Assembly: GCA_019426215.1 (NCBI GenBank)
Contig: CM033403.1
Coordinates: forward strand, 687,001-751,000
Source of the DNA: Buddleja alternifolia
Lineage: Eukaryota; Streptophyta; Magnoliopsida; Lamiales; Scrophulariaceae
Direction of reading: 5' to 3'
DNA length: 64,000 nt
Numbering within the stretch: position 1 is the stretch's first letter; each line of letters begins with the position of its first letter. The position numbers were made by a program, and so were the translations under genes. Below the pieces are notes generated by a model. That model searched no databases. It was not told the origin of the DNA and saw nothing but the letters and a program-made list of their open reading frames with translations. Below are positions 34,381 through 44,451 of this stretch, piece by piece.

Positions 34381-35320
34381 GCCTAGCCCTATAACAGCGG
34401 TTCGGGAAGAATCACTGTCATAGGTCCCTTTTTTTTCTGAAAAATTTATGACAGCGGTTCTTAGAGAACTGCTGTCATATCCCGGCACTATGACAGCGGT
34501 TTCGGGGAAAACCGCTGTCATAGGTCCAAACCGAATAACCCTATGACAGCGGTTTTGTCATAGGTCCGAACCAAATAGCCCTATCACAGCAGTTTTGCAA
34601 AACCGTTGTCATAGATATGCTGTAATAGAGTATTTTTGTAGTAGTGTTAGAAATATGGGATTTATTCTCTCATAAGTGAATGAGCTAAATATCCTATGCC
34701 GTCATGAATGAGTGAGGTCAAAGACTTTGGCCAAAGCATTAGAGATACTTATGTTGGACATGAAAGTACACTCAGTGACCTCGATTCATTATGAGCTAAG
34801 CATATAGTCAAGTCCAGTGAGTTTGACTACACCATGACTCTCACTTAACTGGGATATATGAATAAAAGGTTTATACTTGTACAGTATTCACAGCGTGAAA
34901 GGTTTGGAATGACATTCGTTCTCAATTGGGCTACGATGTGGACCACGGGACTGGCTAGGTGGTATCCACATCCTTTTAGTTTCCTCCCAATTGCCTTTTG
35001 AGACGAACCTCAAGAGTCGCGCTTAAAGGAATTATAAAGTAAAAATCCTGGAATAAAACTTGAGAGAAATCTTTCGGGATTTGATATCGTGATTAATAAT
35101 TGATCATTAGATGATCTTATTAATTAGGCTAATGAGTTAATTAATTTTCTAGTGAAATTAATTATGGAATTAACACGTGTAAGTTAGTTATTTAATTGAT
35201 ATAATTATTGGATAAATTATATTAATTAAATAAATACACAAATTGGACTAAGCCCGGAGGGCAATAAAAACGCCCAAGTTGGGCGTCCATAGTTAACTAG
35301 GTTAATTATTCTAATTGTAG

Positions 35321-35328
35321 TATAAATA
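35321..35328 (+). promoter_or_regulatory. TATA box, 5' LTR of copia element 3
   Basis: TATAAATA inside the palindrome GTAGTATAAATATACTAC. The 3' LTR has TATAATTA at the same place (about 42926), a one-base loss of the box. Confidence 0.6.
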
Positions 35329-35642
35329 TACTACTTAGTGAATAATTAAACCATAGCCTCACATATATCTTTCTCTCCAAGTAAAACTCTACACCTCTCT
35401 CTCATCTCTCTAGCCGTCCAAGAGGAGAAGAAAAGATAGGATTTTTGCTTTCGGTTTTGGCGTGGTGATTTAGAGGCAGTGACGTTATTGCTGCTCCAAA
35501 AAGAATCAAGAAGCTGGTTCATAATTTTTAATTACGCGAAAAAGGTACATATTTCTCAACATGATTTAAATATGTGAAATCAAAGATGAATCCACCATGG
35601 GTATTTTATTTAAGTTGCGTTTTTATGTTCAAACCCCAACAG

Positions 35643-35655
35643 TGGTATCAGAGCC
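35643..35655 (+). promoter_or_regulatory. Primer-binding site of copia element 3
   Basis: TGGTATCAGAGCC starts two bases after the LTR end, complementary to initiator tRNA-Met. Confidence 0.9.
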
Positions 35656-35868
35656 AATCTCTGATTTCCGTTTTAATCACATACGTGATTTTATGTGTTT
35701 TTCGTGTTTTTGAAGCATGATGAATATAATGAGTTTTGTGATATTTAAACCATTATTTTTCTGCGTTTTTCTTGGATATTTTTGCATGATGATAAAGTAT
35801 AATTGAAAAATCGAATTGTGTGAGAAAACGAGACCGAAAACCCTGAGGAATTGCGCGTAGCACACGAC

Positions 35869-35887
35869 GTGCGTACGCTGTACGCAC
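35869..35887. promoter_or_regulatory. Perfect hairpin in CpG-rich leader block
   Basis: GTGCGTAC-GCT-GTACGCAC, an 8-bp stem with a 3-nt loop. Confidence 0.6.
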
Positions 35888-37090
35888 AGCGCGCTGCCTG
35901 TGCGCACGACTTTGAGCCACCCGACCCTCGAACAGGGGCCTGGCCGCGACTAGGCCCCCTACTGCTGTCGGCCGTGCGCTGGGCGCACGCTAATTGCCCG
36001 TCGTCCAGCGTATGGCCGGGCTCACGTGTGCTCAGGTTCGAAACTTGGGTCGGGTGGGTCGGGTCAACTTGATTTCGGGTCTAATTTTTAATAAACGGGC
36101 TTTGGGATATTTTAATTATCCAGGTGGGTCAAAAGGATGATGACCCGAATTTTAATTAAATAAGCCCAAATTGGTTTAATTAAATTATTAGACATTCAAT
36201 AAATTGGTTTTGGGCCAAACTCGTTAAATTTAAATGGGCCAATGGATGGTGATTTAAGTTTGATGAAATCGAGCCCAATTAATTTTATTGAATATTATTT
36301 ATTTGAATAAAACAAATAATTTATTATTCTTGGAGAATTATAATTAATTACTTAATTTAAATAATAAATTCTCACTAGATGGTTTATTATTATAAAATTG
36401 AATAAAATTTGAAATTTTATTGGAAGAATTAATTAGTTGGACTAATTAATTATTATCTTAATCACCAACATAATTGTTTTATTTATCGCGAGCATGTATT
36501 ATGTGATGGTGTCATTATTCATGGGCTTAGGTTTTCTTTTTGGATGTATTTTCTTTTATGGATTGTAAGGGCCGGATTTGAGCCCAATATTTTTTTTTAT
36601 TCTTAGAATTATATATAGGATGTTCATATTCTTATGTAATAGATAGAATTAGAATAGGCCTTGAGAAAAAAGACGATCCAAAAAGGAAAGGTTCTTGGAG
36701 CCCAATAAGAAGAATAGTATAGGTTTTTCTTTTTTCCTTTTGATGGCCCATTGGCTTGGGACCTCTAGAAAAGCCCATGAATACATGTGATAGTTTAATT
36801 GCTTACAATGCATGTTTCATTAGATGTAAGAATGCATGTACAATCCAATCCTGCGCTATAAAAATGATAGTGTGCAAAGTGAGACATAATTAAATGTTTA
36901 GAATATTAATTCTCCCAAACGAAATAATACTACGTTTTAAAAGGGGCGCTAGGCGTCCAATCCCTCCACTAAGCTTGATAAAATCAAGAACTGAATCTGA
37001 TACATGGCATCTTCCCAGTAAGTAGGGGTCATATATTAAGACGCAATTCTGAGATTTCATAAAGTGCATTAGATGCCTTAATCGAGACAT

Positions 37091-37332
37091 ATTTCACCCC
37101 AAATATCGTTAAAGGGTTGCAAGGTGAAATTCAAATGTTAGATTAATAGGTGTTAGTGGGAATTAACTTAGATAGTCCACAAATCTATATATCGTTATAG
37201 GGTTGCAGTTTTGATGGATTATGGGAAAAGAAGATTGGACCGTCTATTGGATAGATTGATGTTAGACATCACTTTAATTAAGTAATGGACCAAATATCAT
37301 TAAAGGGTTGCCATCCATTACATTGATTAAAG
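37091..37332 (+). promoter_or_regulatory. Three leader hairpins with a conserved loop motif
   Basis: Hairpin 1: ATTTCACC (37091-37098) pairs with GGTGAAAT (37123-37130). Hairpin 2: TCCACAAATCT (37176-37186) pairs, with one bulge and one mismatch, with AGTTTTGATGGA (37207-37218). Hairpin 3: GTAATGGA (37282-37289) pairs with TCCATTAC (37314-37321), extended by CTTTAAT/GATTAAAG outside. Each loop holds ATATCRTTAWAGGGTTGC. Stems differ while loops are conserved, so selection seems to act on a stem-presented loop. The block ends about 200 nt before the gag start. Confidence 0.6.
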
Positions 37333-37533
37333 AAATCAATCTCCACTACGAAGTAACAAACAATGATAACTTTCGATTTTCACAGTGAGAGTGTGAATCT
37401 CAAAAAATGTAGTGGGAGCTAAGTCATAAATCGAAGTCCTTGATTTTAACTTGGTTATAGTTTAGTTACAATCATCTAATCAAGTCTGCTTTATCTGTAG
37501 TTATAAATTGTTTTATCTTTCTCAAAACCAAAA

Positions 37534-38400
37534 ATGTCTCCCAAACCACTATCAAAATTAATGAAGAATACTATTCTTACTGGACCAAACTACATAGAAT
37601 GGCTCACAAAGTTAAGGATGGTCCTTAGCAATGAATCCATAGACTATGTATTGGAAGTTGGTCGTCCTCCCATCCCTGGAAGAGATGAAGGTAATGAAGT
37701 TTGCCTAGCTAGTTGGAACTGGTGCTATGACAACCATAGAGCAAGAGTGTACATTTTAAGCTCCATGTGCATTGAGTTGCAAAGATCCCATGACAAGATG
37801 GATGATGCGAGGGATATAATCCTTCACTTGGATGAGTTGGTTGGAGAACTCGGTAAGACCGTCAGATATTTTATATCAAGAGATCTCTTCCGATGACTGA
37901 CGGTGAGGATGTTGGAGAGCATGTTTTCAAAATGATGACCATGATAGAAAAGTTTGAGTCTTTAGATTTCTACATGGATCTACATCTCTAAGTTGACCTC
38001 ATCTTGCAGTCACTCCCTGATTCATTCTACTACTTCGTCATAAATTTTGACCTGAATGACATTGATGCTTTATTAGCTGGGCTACTGGAAAAACTCAAAG
38101 TTGCTCAAAAACAGATAAGGGCGGATAAGTGGAATAATCCCATTGATGTCACTGTTCCTAATTCATTGGATGGACAAAGGAACAATAACAACAATTTGAA
38201 AGTGGGAGCTTCCAAGGGGTCTCGCAACAAAATACACAAAAGGAGGAACAAGAGGGCAATATATGAGGACAAGTGCTTATGCTGTGGTGAAATAAGCCAC
38301 TGGAGGAGCGACTGTCCAAATATGAACAAAGGAGCGAAAGGTAAGGAACTTTACGTTTTTGACACTAATGTTCAGTTACCATTTTTTCCACTTCTTGGAT
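37534..38400 (+). pseudogene. Gag of copia element 3
   Basis: Starts MSPKPLSKLMKNTILTGPNY, an N-terminal copia gag. The frame is open to 37896, then shifts, with a further stop at about 37992. It resumes at 38004-38438. A zinc knuckle CLCCGEISHWRSDC (CX2CX4HX4C) is at about 38274-38315. Another shift just before the protease (near 38390) puts the active site into a different frame. The product would be the nucleocapsid precursor. Confidence 0.85.
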
Positions 38401-38731
38401 TCTTGATTCAGGATCTAATACTCATGTATGTTGTGTGAATCAGAATCTGGAACGAAGTAGGAAGCTGAGCCCTGATGAGGTGAAGATAAGAGTAGGCAGC
38501 GGGCAGAGCGTCGCAGCTACTGGAATTGGATCTACCTCATTATTTTTGAATTTTGGACATTTACTATTTCTGGATAATGTTTTGGTTTTGCCCAATGGGC
38601 TTAAAAACATTGTTTCAGTTCCCGTTTTAGTTAAGAATGGTTATACTTTCCGTTTTATGGATGAACATTGCAACATTTATTATGGTAATAAATTAGTAGG
38701 CTTTGCTTCTTTAGTAAATGGTTTGTATTAA
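38395..38731 (+). pseudogene. Aspartic protease of copia element 3
   Basis: The active site SWILDSGSNTHVC starts at about 38393, with the catalytic triad codons at 38405-38413. It continues through VGSGQSVAATGIG and the FLDNVLVLPNGLKNIVSV segment. The stretch is open to the stop at 38729-38731, where GAG-pre-integrase sequence begins. Confidence 0.85.
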
Positions 38732-39544
38732 CTCAATGTCCAAAATGAGTGTTCTATAAATACTATGTAAAGGAAACATGGTAGGCAAGGAATTAACTAG
38801 AGATTAATTTGGCATCTTAGACTCGGCCATGCCGGCGAACACAAAATTCACAAAATGGAGAAAGATGGACTTATAGGTCCATTTAGATTGGATCCCTATC
38901 CTACTTGTGAGTCTTGTCTGAAAGGCAAGATGACTAGATCTCCCTCCACAGGGACTTTTCAAAGAGCCTCACAAATCTTAGGTTTATTGCATACCGATGT
39001 TTGTGGACCATTTGGAGAAATGGCTCATAGAGGTTTCCTTTACTTTATCACATTCACTGATGACCATTCAAGATATGGTCTAGTGTACCTGATAAAGCAT
39101 AAGTCTAAATCCATTGATAAATTCAAAGAATTCAAGGCTTTAGTAGAAAATCAAATAGGGCAACATATAAAAGCTCTTTGATCTGACCGAGGAGGAGAAT
39201 ATATGAGTGCGGAGTTTGATGAATACCTCAGAGAGAATGGCATAGTATTACAACTCACACCTCCAGCGACACCATAGTTGAATGGAGTAGCCGAACGAAG
39301 AAATCGAACTTTGTTAGACATGGTTTGTTCCATGCTCAGCTACACTAACTTACCCATTTCACTGTGGGGTCACACGTTCCTTACAGCTGTACACATTTTA
39401 AATAAATGTCCCTCTAAGTCCGTTCCTAAGACACCATATGTGATATGGAGAAATAGGAAACCAAGTCTTAATCACATTAAGATTTGGGGATGTCCTGCTT
39501 ATGTAAAAAAGATTAAAGTAGACAAATTAGAGGCTAGATCCTGA
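38732..39544 (+). pseudogene. GAG-pre-integrase and integrase of copia element 3
   Basis: Zinc-binding region with HAGEHKIHKMEKDG and CESCLKGKM, then the catalytic core HTDVCGPF, FTDDHSRYG and GVAERRNRTLLD (the last carrying the catalytic glutamate). Two simple nonsense changes interrupt it: TGA at the first residue of RSDRGGEY (39181 region, CGA to TGA) and TAG in TPPATPQLNGV (39277 region, CAG to TAG). Both fit cytosine deamination. It ends around 39544, with a poorly conserved tail. Confidence 0.85.
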
Positions 39545-41178
39545 AAAAGGCATTTCGTTAGTTATCCTGAGGATTCCATGGGACACTTCTTTTAACTGTA
39601 CGATGATCAAAGAATCATTGTATCCTTACAAGCTCACTTTCTTGAAGATGAGTTCATTCAAGAAGGTGGAGCAGGTAGAAGAATTGTTCTTGAAGAACAA
39701 GATGGAACTCTGGTGGATACATCTACACAAGAAGTAAGAACCGAACCTTCTGTATCACAACCACAACTGCGAAGATCAAGTAGGGTACCTCAACTGCCCG
39801 AGGGGTACGGATATCTACTGTAGAGGGAGACAAACCTCTTTTCTGTATTAGAGGAGGGTCAAGGAGATGATCCCTCTGCCTATGATCAAGCGATGGTGGA
39901 TACGGATGCTGCGAGATGGCGTGAAGCCATGCAAATAGAAATAGACTCGATGCATTCAAACCAAGTCTGGACACTTGTAGATCGGCCGGATGGTATCGTA
40001 CCAATCGGGTGTAAATGGATTTACAAGAGAAAGATTGGTGTTGATGGCAAGGTTGACACCTATAAAGCCAGGCTAGTGGCGAAGGGGTATAGTCAAAAAG
40101 AAGGGATTAACTATCATGAAACCTTTTCGCCACTAGCCATGATCAAGTCTATAAGAATTCTACTTGCAATAGTATCTTACCTAGATTATGAGATATGACA
40201 AATGGATGTCAAAACTGCTTTTCTGAATGGATTCCTAGAAGAGGATATCTATATGGAACAACCTAAAGGTTTTATGTTACAAATCATCGAAAGATTCCTT
40301 AGAATGCGACACAACCGGGATTTTTAGTGAAAATGGGATTTTGGGGAGATGGAGAAAGATTTGAACCACTTATTCTAAAAATGGGGCATTTTCTCTCTTT
40401 TATGCAATGCTGAATCGACGACCTATGCCTTATGTATAAGTAAGAAGAATTTTTTGGATTTGAACCGAAGAAGGTATCCATAAGGTGTGCAAACTTGAAA
40501 GGTCCATTTATGGACTCAAACAAGCATCTCGTAGCTGCAATCTATCATTTGATGAAGCAGTCAAAAAGATTTGACTTCATCAAAAACGAAGATGAGCCAT
40601 GTGTTTATAAGAAGGTTAGTGGGAGTAAGATATCATTCCTTGTTCTATATGTAGATGACATATTGCTGATAGGAAATGATATAAGAATGCTCACCACTGT
40701 TAAGAAATGGCTTTCGAGTACTTTTTCCATGAAAGACTTAGGAGAAGCTACATACATTCTAGGCATTCGAATCTACAGAGATCAAACAAATAGAATGATA
40801 GGGCTCTCTCAAGCCCTTTACTTAGAAAAGCTCCTAAAGAGATTTAGGATGGAAAATTCTAAGAAAGGGTTCCTGCCAATGAGTCATGGAATAAAACACT
40901 CAAAGACTATGTGTCCTCAAAGTGAGGAAGATAGAGAAGAGATGAGCATTATTCCCTATGCATCAGCAGTGGGTAACCTGATGTATGCAATGTTGTGTAC
41001 ACGACCTGACATTGCTTATGCAGTAAGCGTTGTTAGTCGATTTCAAGCAAACCCAGGCAAGGAACACTGGACAGCTGTGAAGAACATCCTGAAGTATCTG
41101 AAAAGAACCAAGAATATGATTCTCATTTATGGGAGTGGTGACCTAAGAGTGGATGGATACACCGACTCAGATTTTTAA
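39545..41178 (+). pseudogene. Reverse transcriptase of copia element 3
   Basis: A linker, then RT starting about 39893 with WREAMQIEIDSM, CKWIYKRKIG and ARLVAKGYSQKEGINYHETFSP. A stop (TGA for W) precedes QMDVKTAFLNG at about 40198. A foreign stretch of about 190 bp interrupts RT near 40275-40465, between EQPKGF and KVCKLERSIYGLKQAS. The catalytic YVDD is at 40648-40659. DLGEATYILGI and RPDIAYAVSVVSRF follow. Apart from the insertion and stops the domain is complete. Confidence 0.88.
40275..40465. other. Unidentified insertion of about 190 bp in RT
   Basis: Sequence between two otherwise adjacent RT motifs, with no homology to copia RT. There are no obvious terminal repeats or TSD. Its base pattern reminded me of plastid intergenic DNA, but I could not place it. 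Confidence 0.5.
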
Positions 41179-41623
41179 TCAGATGTCGATGACTGAAAAT
41201 CCACATCGGGGATCATATTCGCCCTCAACGGTGGGGCGGTGTCTTGAAAAATTTCCAAGTAAAGCATAACCACAGATTCCACCACAGAGGCTGAATACGT
41301 GGCTGCCAAAGAGTCTGTTTGGGTTAAAGAAGTTTCTTGGAGAATTTCAAGTGGTTCCAAGCGCAGAGCTCCCGTTGCCACTTTATTGTGACAACAATGG
41401 AGCAATAGCGCAGGCAAAGGAACCCAGGTCTCACAATAAGTCCAAACACATTGAGAGAAGGTGTCATATCATAAGAGAGATCATTGCCAGAGGAGACATA
41501 TTTGTTCAAAAAATAGCCTCAGCAGACAACGTCGCAGACCCATTGACCAAGCCATTGGCACAGGCAGTGCTAGACAAACATCTTGAAAAGATGGGTATCA
41601 AATACCATAGCAAATGGAATTGA
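41179..41623 (+). pseudogene. RNase H of copia element 3
   Basis: Continues from GYTDSDF with a stop and shifts. Then STTEAEYVAAKESVWVKK, YCDNNGAIAQAKEP, SKHIERRCHIIREI and DNVADPLTKPL, the usual C-terminal copia RNase H motifs. The last 90 codons (41351-41623) are open. Confidence 0.85.
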
Positions 41624-41638
41624 GTGCAAGTGGGATAT
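41624..41638 (+). promoter_or_regulatory. Polypurine tract region of copia element 3
   Basis: GCAAGTGGGAT immediately before the 3' LTR start at 41639. Confidence 0.75.
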
Positions 41639-43247
41639 TGTTAGAGTTATGCCCTCAAATACCATAAGAGGATAGAATTATAGGGCATTAGTTTGTATCT
41701 AAACATTCTTGTTTTAATAAAAGGCATTTGATGTTGTTTCTTATAGGCGTTTGTAAGGTTTAAATAAACAACAATTAGTCCTTGATATTAAGGCGAACAT
41801 TCTACTCCCTATGGATTAGGGAGAATGGCACTAGAAGTGTTTGATCCTTAATATCTAAATTGGTTCGCAAGTCAAAGAAAGTATTGACTGGACATCATTA
41901 CTGGATATTATAATGTAAGTTTTGACAGGGGAGTGCCAGTCGAACACTATGAGTATGAGAGTGGAAACTTATATCATAGACACATTAGTTAGACTGGTGT
42001 GTTCGAACTTGGCTCGCATTAGTTATGTCACTTAGGTTTTCACTCAACGACAGTCAATGACAAAACTGATAAGTTATGATAGGTACGCATGAACCTTAGA
42101 CCTGAGTAATCACGTTGAAGATGTGCTTGTGACATCAAGTCTGTCATTAGAGTAGTTAGATCCATTTCACCCGTTGGTGGGGTCGACCTCGAAGTGCGGC
42201 TTGATGGGCAAGTAGTAATCTTAACTGATTAGCAATATGGGATTTATTCTCTCATAAGTGAATGAGCTAAATATACTATGCCGTCATGAATGAGTGAGGT
42301 CAAAGACTTTGGCCAAAGCATTAGAGATACTTATGTTGGACATGAAAGTATACTCAGTGACCTCGATTCATTATGAGCTAAGCATATAGTCAAGTCTAGT
42401 GAGTTTGACTAAACCATGACTCTCACTTAACTGGGATATATGAATAAAGGGTTTATACTTGTACGGTATTCACAGCGTGAAAGGTTTGGAATAATTCTAT
42501 ACATTCGTTCTCAATTGGGCTACGATGTGGATCACGGGACTGGCTTGGTGGTATCCATATCCTTTTGGTTTCTCCCAATTGCCTTTTGAGACGAACCTAA
42601 AGAGCCGCGCTTAAAGGAATTATAAAGTAAAAATCATGGAATAAAACTTGAATGAAATCTTTCGGTATTTGATATCATGATCAATTAATTGATCATTAGA
42701 TGATCTTATTAATTAGGTTAATGAGTTAATTAATTTCCTTGTGAAATTAATTATGGAATTAACATGTGTAAGTTAGTTATTTAATTGATATATTTATTAG
42801 ATAAATTATATTAGTTAAATAATTAATTAAATAAATACACAAATTGGACTAAGCCAGGAGGGCATTAAAAACGCCCAAGTTGGGCGTCCACCTTTAGTTA
42901 ACTAGGTTAATTATTCTAGTTGTAGTATAATTATACTACTTAGTGAATAATTAAACCATAGCCTCACATATATCTTTCTCTCCAAGTAAAACTCTCCACC
43001 TCTCTCTCATCTCTCTAGCCGTCCAAGAGGAAAATAAAAGAAGGGATTTTTGCTTTCGGTCCCGGCGTGGTGATTTAGAGGCAGTGACGTTATTGCTGCT
43101 CCAAAAAGAATCAAGAAGTTGGTTCAGAATTTTTAATTACACGAAACAGGTACATATTTCTCAACATGATTTAAATATGTGAAATCAAAGATGAATCCAC
43201 TGTGGGTATTTTATTTTCATTGCTTTTTTTATGTTCCAAACCCAACA
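41639..43247 (+). repeat. 3' LTR of copia element 3
   Basis: 1609 bp from TGTTAGAG to CCCAACA. It holds the empty target site for CACTA copy C (GATTAGCAATATGG near 42228). Confidence 0.92.
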
Positions 43248-43252
43248 GAGTC

Positions 43253-43656
43253 TGCCTTCGATCTCATGAGTTCCCAAACAATAGAAAAATCTCTAACTGC
43301 CACATCAGAGGGTAATATCCCTTCATTCGAAAGTTGGAAAAATCGGCAATGTGATTTGAAGATAGGGTGAAAAATTTGTCTAGAAATTCAGGGAATAGGT
43401 ACGTGATAGAAAGGCCATCATCTGAAAGCTGGGCATTCTCATAGAATTCTTTGAGAGCCACGGAGTGAAATTGATAATGATTGGTCATGAGAGGTTTCAA
43501 GTTTTGTTCTTCAAAGGAAAGAAGAACACTGCGGACAGGAAAATGCTGTTGGGAGTAAAGATAATCCCAATCAACTAGAAATCTAGGATTTACATGAATT
43601 TCATCCTTAGAAGAAGAAGGAGCAGCAACAAATTTTGAAGATTTACGTGGGGCCAT
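43253..43656 (-). pseudogene. Extra 3' ORF of copia element 2, N-terminal part
   Basis: Starts MAPRKSSKFVAAPSSSKDE at 43656 and is open to 43264, then meets the GAGTC duplication and copia element 3. The sequence (NPRFLVDWDYLYSQQHFPV, HSVALKEFYENAQL) resembles a domain common in plant transposon-associated proteins; this is recognition by eye. The part beyond the insertion (32632 downward) follows in a different phase, so a frameshift lies near the junction. No signal peptide is visible at the N-terminus, which weakens an envelope interpretation. Confidence 0.6.
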
Positions 43657-44451
43657 TTTTCAGAAAGTTGAGGAACTTGATGCAGTTATCTTTTGAGGAA
43701 AATATAAATTTCAGAGAGCTTGTAGAGAGTATGAAAGTGATAAAAATGAAAGTATCTGCAATTTCTTGAATTTAGAGAGAAAAGAAAATAACTGATCAAT
43801 TAAGATATGGCCACGTGTTAAAGAAATTAAATTTGTGCCGTAAATTCCATAATAATGGGTGGGAAAATGGGCGATAAATATGGAAACTTCATTTAATGAA
43901 AACAAAATATAAAATTTTGTGTTCGCAGTTACTTTTGTAGTTACTTTTTGAATTTCAAAGATTTTGAAATATTCAGCGTGAGTTGTACGTGCCCGAAATA
44001 CTGGGAAGTGTATACACGCTGAACCATCATTTTGAAAAGTAATGAGTACTCTTTGGTTTTCTTGAACAGAGGTGATGAATGTCATATCAACATTAATTGC
44101 TTTGACTTATCCATTATCTCTATTTAGCGTCAGGTAAAATGCTCCTTTTGTAATTCAGTTTTACTACGCACTAATTGGGAGTTGGTTAAGCATTTAGTTT
44201 CCTTTAAGATAATGTTCACATGCTAAAAAAGTTAAAAGTGTCTAAACAATTTTTAATGCATAAAGCCAAGTGCTTATGACCAATGCAAAGAAAGACATTT
44301 TTGGTCAATTTCACTTTTGTTATAAAGTTATCCCTTTTAAGGTTCCCCCTAAAATTAACAACTTATTAGTGTTTTCTTTGAAGCATTTAAACATAAAATA
44401 AGGTATATTCCCCCTAAATTTTATGCCTATAAAGTATGACATTTTGAATGA
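43657..44451. other. No gene; spacer between pol and extra ORF of element 2
   Basis: About 0.8 kb, AT-rich. The small minus ORF 43711-44085 lacks recognisable motifs. In sireviruses this interval separates pol from the env-like gene. Confidence 0.5.

Larger units (their letters stand above)
33235..34646 (+). mobile_element. Non-autonomous CACTA element, copy C
   Basis: 1412 bp with near-perfect terminal repeats, CACTACTACAAAAATG and its inverse ending GTAGTAGTG, and TSD TTA (33232-33234, 34647-34649). The unoccupied site is preserved in the 3' LTR near 42230. It shares architecture with copies A and B: palindromic GACAGCGGTT modules, a long palindrome and an ACACATAC repeat block. The stem sequence differs (ATGACAGCGG instead of TTACAGCGG). 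No transposase is encoded. Confidence 0.92.
32638..35641 (+). repeat. 5' LTR of copia element 3 (with CACTA insertion)
   Basis: 3004 bp, including 1412 bp of CACTA copy C and its duplicated TTA. Without them it is about 1589 bp, against 1609 bp for the 3' LTR. TATAAATA is at 35321-35328. Hand comparison suggests about 4% difference from the 3' LTR in the first 200 bp. Confidence 0.92.
35656..37533 (+). other. Leader of copia element 3, no ORF
   Basis: About 1.9 kb between primer site and gag start. It includes a CpG-rich block (35850-36060) with a perfect 8-bp hairpin at 35869-35887, a long-range GGCATCT/AGATGCC pairing (37006-37012 with 37071-37077) and three spaced hairpins with a common loop (37091-37332). 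The short ORF 35851-36072 has no recognisable feature. Confidence 0.7.
32638..43247 (+). mobile_element. Ty1/copia element 3, 10.6 kb, nested in the sirevirus extra ORF
   Basis: Ends TGTTGGAG (32638) and CCCAACA (43247), with the TSD GAGTC at 32633-32637 and 43248-43252. The order is 5' LTR (holding CACTA copy C), tRNA-Met primer site, a 1.9-kb leader, gag, protease, integrase, RT, RNase H, polypurine tract and 3' LTR. This is the normal copia order. Several stops, frameshifts and an insertion in RT make it defective. LTR edges and middle blocks resemble those of the LTR at 61522 and the solo LTR at 24877, so these form one broader lineage. I cannot name the lineage with certainty (Tork/TAR-like is my guess). 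Confidence 0.93.

Noticed and set aside
33235..34646. PIF/Harbinger MITE, because the target duplication is TTA
   Set aside because: The termini are CACTA, and the related composite at 18821 has AAA as its duplication. CACTA elements make 3-bp duplications of any sequence.
35851..36072. Short arginine-rich ORF in the copia leader
   Set aside because: A GC-rich stretch with no motif, located between primer site and gag. Probably chance.
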